From Clostridiales bacterium (GTDB lineage: Bacteria; Bacillota; Clostridia; Oscillospirales; Oscillospiraceae), in contig SFLD01000002.1 of the NCBI GenBank assembly GCA_004553545.1, positions 1-64,000 of the forward strand: 64,000 nt of DNA, written 5' to 3'. Both the position numbers and the translations under genes were made by a program. This document shows, piece after piece, positions 42,194-50,982 of this stretch (the stretch's first letter is position 1; each line of letters starts with the position of its first letter). Under the pieces are notes generated by a model. That model saw only the letters and a list, made by a program, of their open reading frames with translations. It searched no databases and was not told the origin of the DNA.

Positions 42194-42978
42194 TACATGC
42201 TGGGGCAGGTTTGATAGCCCGGGCCTTGAACACTGCGGTGGAGTACAGCGGCGCAGAGCGGACCCTGCAAAAGCCCCTCTCTGGGATTTGCGAGAAGCTT
42301 TCTTCGGAGACTGATCCGGCAGACGACAAAGAGGAGAACATTCAGGATATCTGGACTGCATCGGGCACTGGAGGATGCTGGCGGAGGGGGATATTGTCAT
42401 CTGCGTGCCGGCTGCAGCGGGGCGCGGGCGCTGCCTCTGAATGCAGAGCGGAGGCCCCAAAAGACAACTAAATATTACCAAAAAGCGGAGCCGCTTCCTG
42501 GCTGTTCCGCTTTTTTTCGTCCGGGCGTTCGGGGCGTTTTCCGGCCCGTCGCTCCGGCGGAGTGACGGGGAACAGGGGCCTGTTCCATCCGCCGGTGCGG
42601 TGGAGAAAGAGGCCTTTTCTGGAAGAAAAAATGGGAGAAACCGGGCTTTCAGAAGGGCCTTGGACGGCGCGGCCGCCCGGTCCTTACGCCATTTTCCGGA
42701 GTGAGAACGATATTAGGAGGACTGCTATTCATATTTATCCAGAGAAAACGAGAGGACATCCAAGGCAGGAACTGTACACGGAAGAGGGACAAAGAAAAGA
42801 GAAAAAGGCGACGCCACAAGAAAGTACATCCATTTAAAGCGTTACGCAAGTAAGATATTTACAGTTCGTTTTCCGTGATTTTCCTGGAATTTATACTGGA
42901 AAGTAAACTTATGAACAGAATGTGAAAACATACAAAATCGGTATGATTTTTTTGTAAAATTCATGGAGAAGATGGCCG
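42194..42978. other. Non-coding stretch with a terminator; possible gene remnants
   Basis: No convincing gene is seen. A terminator-like stem AAAAAGCGGA/TCCGC with seven T lies at 42480-42517. AGGAGGA at 42715-42721 looks like a ribosome binding site but is followed by ATA rather than ATG, with an open stretch of about 40 very basic codons behind it. From about 42840 the sequence becomes AT-rich up to the truncated protease gene. Confidence 0.45.
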
Positions 42979-43007
42979 TTGACTTGGAAAACTGTCCGTG
43001 GTATAAA
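42979..43007 (+). promoter_or_regulatory. Promoter directly upstream of the 5'-truncated protease gene
   Basis: TTGACT (42979-42984), 17-bp spacer, TATAAA (43002-43007). The expected start of transcription is only about 25 nt before the first usable start codon at 43037/43046, where no good ribosome binding site is visible. Confidence 0.6.
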
Positions 43008-43036
43008 AATTAGCAAGATTTTTTATTCAGATAAAA

Positions 43037-46000
43037 GTGGTCAGCATGTCCGCCGGCAACTCCGGCTACTGGGCAGAGAACTCCCAGACCAGGTACCTCT
43101 ACGCCGACGATGTCTCCATGCAGACCGACGGCTCCCCCGGCTCCTTCACCAACTCCCTGACGGTGGCCTCCGTGAATAACGACGGCTTCACCGGCAGCTA
43201 CTTCACCGTGGGCGGCCGCCTGGTGGGCTACACCGAGACCAGCTACAAGAACGCCGCCTTCGCCACCCTGAAGGGGGAGCAGAAGTATGTCATCCTGCCT
43301 GCCGGTGTTGTCGGCAATGCCAGCGACTTTGAGGGCATCGACGTCACCGGCAAGGTGGTCTTCGTCCAGCGCGGCAGCATCGCCTTCACCGACAAGGCGG
43401 CGAACGCCGTCAACGCCGGCGCCATTGCCACCGTTGTTTACAACAACGCCTCCGGCACCATCAACATGGATCTCTCCAACTACACCAAGACCGCGCCCTG
43501 CGTGTCCATCACCGAGGCGGACGGCCTGGCCATCTGGGAGGCTTCCACCAAGTCGGAGGACGGCAAGTATGCCACCGGCACGATGACCGTTGCCGACGGC
43601 GTCGGCTCCGTGGACTACGGCTCCGATTACTACACCATGAGTGACTTCTCCTCCTGGGGCGTTCCCGGCAGTCTGGAGCTGAAGCCTGAGATCACCGCCC
43701 CCGGCGGCAGCATCTATTCCGTCAACGGCGCCCACAAGGGCGACGGCGCCCACGACAGACACGATGCCTACGAGACCATGTCCGGCACCTCCATGGTGTC
43801 TCCCCAGGTGGCCGGTATGGCTGCCGTGGTGGCCCAGTACATCCGGGAGAACGGCCTCGCCGCCAAGACCGGCCTCACCGTCCGTCAGCTCACCAACAGC
43901 CTGCTGATGTCCACGGCGGAGCCCGTCATTGAGGAAGCCACCGGCCTGCCCTACTCCGTCCTGAATCAGGGCGCGGGCCTTGCCAACGTGGGCAGCGCCA
44001 TCACCGCCGGTTCCTACGTCCTGGTGGACAGCAACCTCTCCGGCACCGCCTCCGACGGCAAGGTCAAGGCCGAGTTCGGCGACGATCCGGAGCGCACCGG
44101 CGCGTACAGCTTCGGCTTCTCCCTGAATAACCTCACCGATGCCGCCGAGAACTACACCTTCTCCGCGGAGCTCTTCACTCAGGATATCTTCGAGGATGTG
44201 TACAACAAGGCCGGCGACACCGCCGACTTCCTGGACACCCGGACGGCTCCCCTGGCCGCTGGCGTGACCTACACCGTGGACGGCAAGACCTTCGTCCCCA
44301 CCGCCGCGGTGGAGGCGGATGTCAACGGCGACGGCGTCACCGACGCCCAGGATGCCCAGTGCATCCTGGATCATGTCACCGGCGTCCACGAGGAGAGCTG
44401 CACGGCCTGCAACCTCACCGTGGCCGACCTCAACGGCGACGGGGCCGTCACCTCCTACGACGCGCAGCTCCTGCTCAAGGGTATGACCGCCGCCTCCGTG
44501 GTGGTTCCCGCCGGCGGCAAGGTGAACGTCACCGTCAGCATCCGGCTCACCGAGACCCAGAAGGCCCAGCTGGATGCCGCCTATCCCAACGGCGCTTACG
44601 TGGAGGGCTATGTCTACGCCGAGCCCGCCAATACCCAGGACGGCGCCATCCTGCCCACCCACTCCATCCCCCTGCTGGGCTTCTACGGCAACTGGTCTGA
44701 CGCCTCCATGCTGGATACCGCAACGACCGTGGAGCAGCTGTATGGCGACGACCGCCCCACCTATCTGGGCCTGTCCAGCTATACCAACTACAACACCGTC
44801 AAGTATCCCGGCGAGAAGAACGAGACGATCTACACCGTCAACCCCTATGTCGTCGAGGACGAGATCCCCTATGACCGGGCTGCCATCAATTCTGCGAGCA
44901 CGCTGGCCAAGTATTACATGTCCGTCATCCGCAACGCGGCTGCTGCTGTGTACTTTGTGAAGGATGCGGCCACCGGCGAGATCGTGTACATGGGCGGCAT
45001 CACGGAGCAATTCTCCGGTGCCTATTACTACACCAACGGCGGCAAGTGGCAGAACACCGCGGCTTCCCTCACCGCCAACCAGAAGGTCTCCTCCCTGGGC
45101 TTCAAGGAGGGCGACAAGTTCACCGCCGGTGTTGTCCTGATCCCCGAGTACTATGAGCAGGGCGACACCCTGACCGAGGAGCAGGTCGCTGAGCTCATCA
45201 CCTCCGGCAAGCTGGGCGACGGCGCTTACTTCGCCAATACCTACACCGTGGATAACACCGCCCCCGAGGCCGTGCGGATCTACAAGGATCTCCAGACTGG
45301 CGAAGTTACCGTCCTGGTTCAGGATAACCAGTATGTGGCTTTCGTCGGCATTTACAACGCCAGCGGCAAGAAGCTCTTCACCAATGCGGACGGGATCCAG
45401 ATGGCTGGTACGCCGGAGCAGACGAAGGCCGGTGAGCTTTGCGCGCTGACCTTCCCCCTGGATGATACCGCGGGTGAGTATATTACCGTCACCGTGGCGG
45501 ACTACGCCGGAAACGAAGTCAGCTACAAGGTGAAGTACGGCGGTACTCCCGAGGACTTCACCGGACGGATGATCGGCTATACCTCCAGCACCGGTCGCGG
45601 CAGCGGCCAGCGCTGGGTGGAGATCGATCCCGCCACCCTCAGCTCCACTGACGGCATGATCGATTTCGCCGCAGTGAACTATGAAGTTTACGCTGCCGAC
45701 TATGCCGGTAAGTATGTCTTCTTCGCCACGGCGGACGGCATTTATGCCGCTCCCATCGACGATCTGGAGAATGCCCAGAAGCTCACCGCCTTCACCGGCT
45801 TTGATGCCGATGAGATGGTCGTGGATATGGCCTTCAACACCCAGGATAAGACCATGTACCTCCTCAGCAGCCATATCGCAGACGTCAACAGAGGCTCTTT
45901 GGCCAACAACGGTGAGGCCGTCAACAAGCTCTATTCCATGGATCTTGTCACCGGCCAGCTGACCAAAGTCGCGGACATCACCACCGGCGGTGCTTCTGCA

Positions 46001-49000
46001 TGGGACGTTCTCCGCACGCTTGCAGTGGATGCCAACGGCAACTTCTACGCGGTCAACAACGCTTCCTCTGCGCTTCTGCGGCTTTATACCTGGACGCTGA
46101 GTGACATCCAGGACGGCGCTCTGGCCCTGACGGGCACGAGCCTCACGAGTGACGGCGCGTGGGTTTACAGCTACGCTTCCTTGACCTATGATCAGACCAG
46201 CGGCAAGCTGTATCTGACCGGTTCCTATGGCCCTAAGAGCGGCACCGACGCGGACAATGTTCTCTGGGTGCTTGATCCCGAGGCCAAGACCTTGACGCAT
46301 GTCAATGAAACGGATTCCCGTTTGACGGATCATGTGATAGGTCTCTTTGTGGTTCCTGCCAACACCATTACCCTGCCCACCGACGCGGACATCACCGGTG
46401 TTGAGATGACGCCCGCTGAGATCACCCTGCTGAAGGGTACCACCTACCAGCTGGAAGCCAGCGTCTATCCCTGGCTGGCGGCGGACAAGTCCGTCACCTG
46501 GAGCAGCAGCGATTCCGAGACGGTCTCCGTGGATGAGAGCGGCACCATCAAGACCCTGAAGGTCGGCACCGCCACCATCACCGCCGCTTCCGTGGCTGAC
46601 CCCACCAAGACGGCCTCCTGCGCGGTTACCGTGGAGGCGCTGCCTGAGATCCAGGCCAGCGCTCTGGTCTACGATACCGACAGCAAGATCTATTGGTCTG
46701 ACTTCAGCACCAATGCTCCGGAGAACTGGACGAAGGCCAGCGAGGAGGCTGCGGGCGCTTATATGGCCGGTACCCTTCACGAGGGCGAGTTGTTGCTGCA
46801 CGACGGCAAGACCATGTACGGCGTGGATCCCGACACCTTTGAGGTCACTTCCTATGGCGAGATCGCTTCCTCCTGGATCTGGTCTGACGCCGCAGCCTGC
46901 CCCCAGGTAGACGGTGCCTTCGGCCGTATGATCGCACTGTGCAACAACGGCACCTTCCTTGAGATGATCGACCCCGTTGCGGGAAAACTCAGCTATTTCG
47001 ACCTCTCGGAGTCTGAGTATGCTGCCAACGATCCCATGGCCGCCATCGCATACATCGGATCCGGCACGTATGTTGAGAGCTATCTGGACACCAGTACCTG
47101 GCAATTTGTTGACATTGAGTGCCCCGCTAACTTCTACTATGTCATGATGGAAAGCGGCATGCTCTATAAGTTTACCGTTTACGATCTGGAAGGGGAAAGC
47201 AACCTGAACGTGGAGTGGGTCGGCAATACCGGCCTGGAGCTTCCTGATGTCTCCTCTGTCACGGGTGGTAAGTATGCCTCCATGATCTACGATCAGGAGA
47301 CTGGCTATCTGCTGGTCGCCTCCTATCAGGACGGCGATACCGCTACCCTCTACGCCATCGATCCCACTAATCCGATCCCCGCTGAGGTCGGCACCTTCGG
47401 CGACAAGGTCTGGCCCGTGGTCTCCCTCTACCAGTATGACCGCGCCGATGACCTGACCATCAAGACCGCTACCTCCGCTGTGGAGCTCTACGCGGGCGAC
47501 AGCGCCACCGTTTCCGCCAGGGCCATCCTGGGCGAGACCAACGAGCTCACCTGGACTTCTGCCAACGAGAGCATCGCCACCGTGAAGGACGGCGTCATCA
47601 CCGGCGTTGCCGAGGGTGAGACCACCGTCACCATCACCACCGTGGATACCAACAAGGCCGGCGAGCATGTCACCAAGGACATCGCCGTCACCGTCAAGCC
47701 CACGGTCTCCCTGAATGCCACCGTTAACGCCCAGGTCACCACCGAGGAAGGCACCGCCTGGGTCGGCATCGACCTCAGCAGCATGAGCACCACCAAGCTG
47801 GCCGACGCTTCCACCCAGTTCTACGGCGGCGGCTACGCTGCGGGCTACCTCTGGGGCACCGACATTTATGACGCGGCGGGCAATATGTACCGCGTCGATC
47901 CCAGCGATGGCTTCAAGGAGTCCCAGGGCAGCGGCTGCTCTACCAGCTATTGCGTCCGTGACCTGACGGATAACCCCGCGGTCACCTTCAAGCTGACGGT
48001 CTCCGAGGACGAGGTGCACACCGCCACCACCTTCGGCGATCCCATCTACCTCTCCGGCACCGACGGCCTCTACGAGCTGGTGGATTATGTCGAGGGCAAT
48101 ATCTCCGGCTGGCGTGCCAGCAGCAGCTATCCTGACCTGGCGGCTATCGCCTACATCGGTCAGGTCACCGCTGAGGATGTCAATACCATGCTTCCTGCCA
48201 GCAGCCAGATCACGGAGTGCGATGCGGATACCCTCTGCAACGTCTACTACGTCCTGGGCGTGGATGGCACCCTCTATCAGTTCATCACCGTTCCCATTTG
48301 GGATGTGACGGCCGATGAGGGCGAGGAAGTCGGCGCGATCCTGGTTCGCGGTTCGCTGGGCAGCATCGGCCAGAGCTTCGAGGATGTCATGGCCCTCTCC
48401 ATGGAGTACGTGGAGGTCAGCGACAGCAGCTACGGCCTCCTCATCGCCGACGCGGACACCGCTTCCATCTACTATGCGGATCTGGCCGGCGACGGGATCG
48501 TCACCGCCAAGGTCGGCAATCTGACCGGCGCCGACTACATCTCCAGCCTCTACGGTGTCAGCGTTCCCGGCGCTTCCGACGACTCCGATGCCTCCGAGCA
48601 GATCCGGCACGTCATGGCCCTGGCTGAGAGCGCCAACGCCTCCCAGGATGTGGGCGATGCCCTCACCGCCAGCGGCGTTGTCTCCCTGCGCACGGAGCTG
48701 ACCGAGACCGAGGTGACCGGCGAAACCGCCCAGCTGGATGTCGTCCAGAAGGGCGACGAGCTGGCCAACGTCTCCACCGGCAGCCTCAACGCGGTGCAGC
48801 CCCAGTCCGTGACGCCCTCTACCGTGGAGGACGGCAGATCCATCGTTACCGTTACCATTGCCGACGATGTGGCCGTCACCAACGGGAAGTACACCGTGAC
48901 CTATGATCCCAGCAAGCTCACCTTCCGGGGTCTCAGCTCTGCCGCCCAGGTGAAGAGCTATCTTGCGGACGAGGAGAAGGGCATTGTGACCTTCGCCTTC

Positions 49001-49744
49001 GCCTCCGAGGAGGCTGTCGCCGCCGGCAATACCTTGGCGACCCTGACCTTCACCTACAGCGGATGCGATGTTACCAGCGTCACTGTGGCCGCCTCTGAGC
49101 GCAACGACGGCGCCGCCAGCGACAGCAAGGTCAGCACCATCCTCTACGGGACCAGTCCCAGCACACCGGCCGGGCCCACGGAGCCGGAGTTCCCCTTCAA
49201 GGACGTGACCACCGATCATCCCTTCTATGAGGACATTCAGTATGTCTATGAGAAGGGCCTGATGCAGGGTGTCAGCGAGGATATCTTCCAGAGCGGCGCG
49301 ACCACCACCCGCGGCATGATCGCAACGATCCTCTACCGCATGGAGGGTGAGCCCGCGGTCAGCGGGAGCAATCCCTTCCCTGATGTGGCGGACGGCTCTT
49401 ACTGCGATGACGCTACCATCTGGGCTGCCGGATGCGGTGTTGTGAAGGGGTATGCCGACGGCACCTTCCGGCCGGATCAGACCATCAGCCGTGAGCAGAT
49501 GGCAGCCATCCTGTACCGCTACGCCCAGTACAAGGGCTGCGATGTCAGCGTGGGCGAGGATACCAATATCCTCAGCTACACCGACGCCGCCCAGGTGGCA
49601 ACTTACGCTGTGCCCGCCTTCCAGTGGGCTGTGGGCGCCGGGATCATCAACGGCACCACTGCAACGACTCTGAGCCCCAAGGGCAGCGCCACCCGCGGTC
49701 AGGTCGCGGCCATCCTGCATCGCTACTGCGAGTGGATCGGCTGA
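43037..49744 (+). CDS. 5'-truncated giant S8-peptidase-like SLH surface protein
   Basis: A 2235-residue open frame homologous to the first protease but beginning exactly at its SAGNSG (Asn) motif: signal peptide and the Asp and His catalytic regions are missing. Kept are the PA domain (about 85-190), Ser252 in GTSMVSP, two dockerin-type repeats (about 428-490; DVNGDGVTDA, DLNGDGAVTS), two Big_2 domains (about 1118-1202 and 1473-1558), propeller-like segments, a cohesin-like domain (about 1930-2030) and three SLH domains (2052-2235, uninterrupted). As it stands it would be neither secreted by Sec nor proteolytic. The frame has no internal stop over 6.7 kb, so truncation is recent or the remnant is under selection. 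Start GTG 43037 or ATG 43046. Confidence 0.75.
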   Translation: MVSMSAGNSGYWAENSQTRYLYADDVSMQTDGSPGSFTNSLTVASVNNDGFTGSYFTVGGRLVGYTETSYKNAAFATLKGEQKYVILPAGVVGNASDFEGIDVTGKVVFVQRGSIAFTDKAANAVNAGAIATVVYNNASGTINMDLSNYTKTAPCVSITEADGLAIWEASTKSEDGKYATGTMTVADGVGSVDYGSDYYTMSDFSSWGVPGSLELKPEITAPGGSIYSVNGAHKGDGAHDRHDAYETMSGTSMVSPQVAGMAAVVAQYIRENGLAAKTGLTVRQLTNSLLMSTAEPVIEEATGLPYSVLNQGAGLANVGSAITAGSYVLVDSNLSGTASDGKVKAEFGDDPERTGAYSFGFSLNNLTDAAENYTFSAELFTQDIFEDVYNKAGDTADFLDTRTAPLAAGVTYTVDGKTFVPTAAVEADVNGDGVTDAQDAQCILDHVTGVHEESCTACNLTVADLNGDGAVTSYDAQLLLKGMTAASVVVPAGGKVNVTVSIRLTETQKAQLDAAYPNGAYVEGYVYAEPANTQDGAILPTHSIPLLGFYGNWSDASMLDTATTVEQLYGDDRPTYLGLSSYTNYNTVKYPGEKNETIYTVNPYVVEDEIPYDRAAINSASTLAKYYMSVIRNAAAAVYFVKDAATGEIVYMGGITEQFSGAYYYTNGGKWQNTAASLTANQKVSSLGFKEGDKFTAGVVLIPEYYEQGDTLTEEQVAELITSGKLGDGAYFANTYTVDNTAPEAVRIYKDLQTGEVTVLVQDNQYVAFVGIYNASGKKLFTNADGIQMAGTPEQTKAGELCALTFPLDDTAGEYITVTVADYAGNEVSYKVKYGGTPEDFTGRMIGYTSSTGRGSGQRWVEIDPATLSSTDGMIDFAAVNYEVYAADYAGKYVFFATADGIYAAPIDDLENAQKLTAFTGFDADEMVVDMAFNTQDKTMYLLSSHIADVNRGSLANNGEAVNKLYSMDLVTGQLTKVADITTGGASAWDVLRTLAVDANGNFYAVNNASSALLRLYTWTLSDIQDGALALTGTSLTSDGAWVYSYASLTYDQTSGKLYLTGSYGPKSGTDADNVLWVLDPEAKTLTHVNETDSRLTDHVIGLFVVPANTITLPTDADITGVEMTPAEITLLKGTTYQLEASVYPWLAADKSVTWSSSDSETVSVDESGTIKTLKVGTATITAASVADPTKTASCAVTVEALPEIQASALVYDTDSKIYWSDFSTNAPENWTKASEEAAGAYMAGTLHEGELLLHDGKTMYGVDPDTFEVTSYGEIASSWIWSDAAACPQVDGAFGRMIALCNNGTFLEMIDPVAGKLSYFDLSESEYAANDPMAAIAYIGSGTYVESYLDTSTWQFVDIECPANFYYVMMESGMLYKFTVYDLEGESNLNVEWVGNTGLELPDVSSVTGGKYASMIYDQETGYLLVASYQDGDTATLYAIDPTNPIPAEVGTFGDKVWPVVSLYQYDRADDLTIKTATSAVELYAGDSATVSARAILGETNELTWTSANESIATVKDGVITGVAEGETTVTITTVDTNKAGEHVTKDIAVTVKPTVSLNATVNAQVTTEEGTAWVGIDLSSMSTTKLADASTQFYGGGYAAGYLWGTDIYDAAGNMYRVDPSDGFKESQGSGCSTSYCVRDLTDNPAVTFKLTVSEDEVHTATTFGDPIYLSGTDGLYELVDYVEGNISGWRASSSYPDLAAIAYIGQVTAEDVNTMLPASSQITECDADTLCNVYYVLGVDGTLYQFITVPIWDVTADEGEEVGAILVRGSLGSIGQSFEDVMALSMEYVEVSDSSYGLLIADADTASIYYADLAGDGIVTAKVGNLTGADYISSLYGVSVPGASDDSDASEQIRHVMALAESANASQDVGDALTASGVVSLRTELTETEVTGETAQLDVVQKGDELANVSTGSLNAVQPQSVTPSTVEDGRSIVTVTIADDVAVTNGKYTVTYDPSKLTFRGLSSAAQVKSYLADEEKGIVTFAFASEEAVAAGNTLATLTFTYSGCDVTSVTVAASERNDGAASDSKVSTILYGTSPSTPAGPTEPEFPFKDVTTDHPFYEDIQYVYEKGLMQGVSEDIFQSGATTTRGMIATILYRMEGEPAVSGSNPFPDVADGSYCDDATIWAAGCGVVKGYADGTFRPDQTISREQMAAILYRYAQYKGCDVSVGEDTNILSYTDAAQVATYAVPAFQWAVGAGIINGTTATTLSPKGSATRGQVAAILHRYCEWIG

Positions 49745-49778
49745 GACACCGACCAGGGCCTGACAAAAAGATATAAGC

Positions 49779-49818
49779 AAACCGCGGGAGCCGGCTTACG
49801 CCGGCTCCCGCGGTTTTT
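49779..49818 (+). terminator. Terminator of the second surface protein gene
   Basis: 17-bp perfect stem (49779-49795 with 49800-49816) followed by TTTTT. Confidence 0.93.
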
Positions 49819-50136
49819 CAAGAAATATAGCGAACCGCAGGCGCATACCCGGAAACGTGGGGAAACGGGAAAGTATATGCAGTCTGGCAGACTACTGTCC
49901 AGCGTTCCCGGTTTTTTGCACGGAAGTGGGCAGGCTTTGCCCGAAGTGCGGCGGGGGTTGAAAGTCAGAGCACGCAACCTGCGGCAGGCGGCGACTCAGG
50001 GAAATCAACCGCTGGTTGGGAAGAAATTCGATCAACGCAACCGCCGGTATCTTCCCCTGCCGCGGGGAGCGTGGTAGAATGGCCGCGTGGAAGCCCGGGG
50101 CGGATGCCGGTGCCTGCGGAGCGGGGATTCTTGGGC

Positions 50137-50165
50137 TTGCGGGTTTGCCTTCCGGCGGGTATAAT
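50137..50165 (+). promoter_or_regulatory. Sigma-A-like promoter pointing into the 3' end of the ssb-like gene
   Basis: TTGCGG (50137-50142), 17-bp spacer, TATAAT (50160-50165). It would produce RNA reading a 43-codon open stretch from ATG 50192 and then antisense to the minus-strand gene. The rest of 49819-50251 holds nothing I can name. Confidence 0.5.
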
Positions 50166-50251
50166 AGGAGAAGGTGGGAAAAGACAATACAAATGGGAAT
50201 TTTCCAAGATGATATTACAGGCCGGATAGTACACTTTGCCGGGATAGGGCG

Positions 50252-50887
50252 TCAATTGCCCTCCTGCGACTGGGTCTCCTCCCAGGCGGGGTCGCCGGGG
50301 ATGAGATGCATGATGGAGACCTCGTAGGCGGTGCGCTGCTCGGGACCGGTCTCCAGGCGCTTGATGTAGGTCCGGCTCTGGATGCGGCCCTCCAGGGCCA
50401 GGGCGTCGCCGGTGCGGCGCTGGCTCAGGTCCGAGGCCAGCTGCCCCCAGGCGATGAGGGGCAGGTAGTCCGCCCGGCCGTAGCGGCGGGAGACTGCCAG
50501 CATGAGGTCGCAGATGCTCCGGCCCAAAGGCGTCCGGCGGTAGGTGGGGTCCTTGCAGAGAACGCCCTGGAGTAGGATGCGGTTGCCGTTTTCCCCGGTG
50601 GGCGGCAGCAGGGCCAGGGCGTGGGTGCTGAGGACCAGGCGGCTCCCCTGGCCGCTGCGGTTGTTAAAGGAGCGGAGCTGGCCCTGGAGGCGGAGCCGCT
50701 CCCCGGGGACGGCGGCGCTTTGCAGCTCCTCCGGCAGGAGGAGGGGCAGGAGGTCCGTCTGGCCGGAGAGCCGGGGGACCGACAGCAGGCAGCGGTAGAA
50801 GGGCTTGCCGTGATTTTCGTGGGAATAGGCGGGCGGGGTCTGGACCAGACCCTCCAGCTCCGCTTCGTTGCGGTGGATGTCATTCAT
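50252..50887 (-). CDS. Single-stranded-DNA-binding-like protein with two OB folds
   Basis: A 211-residue protein that looks like two SSB/PriB-type OB folds in tandem: residues 10-95 (GLVQTPPAYSHEN..FYRCLL) and 100-200 (NRILLQGVLCKDPTYRRTPL..CDLMLAVSRRYG..LPLIAWGQLA..ALEGRIQSRTYIK). The second half has the SSB-like pattern closest to family consensus. There is no acidic C-terminal tail of the classical SSB type, so this is an auxiliary ssDNA-binding protein rather than the main SSB. GAGGTG precedes the ATG. Divergent from the Mbeg1-like gene. Confidence 0.75.
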   Translation of the reverse strand: MNDIHRNEAELEGLVQTPPAYSHENHGKPFYRCLLSVPRLSGQTDLLPLLLPEELQSAAVPGERLRLQGQLRSFNNRSGQGSRLVLSTHALALLPPTGENGNRILLQGVLCKDPTYRRTPLGRSICDLMLAVSRRYGRADYLPLIAWGQLASDLSQRRTGDALALEGRIQSRTYIKRLETGPEQRTAYEVSIMHLIPGDPAWEETQSQEGN

Positions 50888-50982
50888 GGCGCTACACCTC
50901 GTTTGCAGGATGGTAGAGCCTATGAACGGCCCGTCCGCGATAGAACAGATCTCTTCCGCCGCAGGCGGGAAAGGAGCGACCG

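Noticed and set aside
42211..42471. Plus-strand open frame of 86 codons after the ArsR-type gene.
   Set aside because: No ribosome binding site, no recognisable motif, and low-quality composition; treated as non-coding.
44480..44488. A further GGTATGACC copy.
   Set aside because: It lies inside the coding sequence of the second surface protein, without dyad extension or promoter; about one chance match is expected for a 9-mer in a window of this size.
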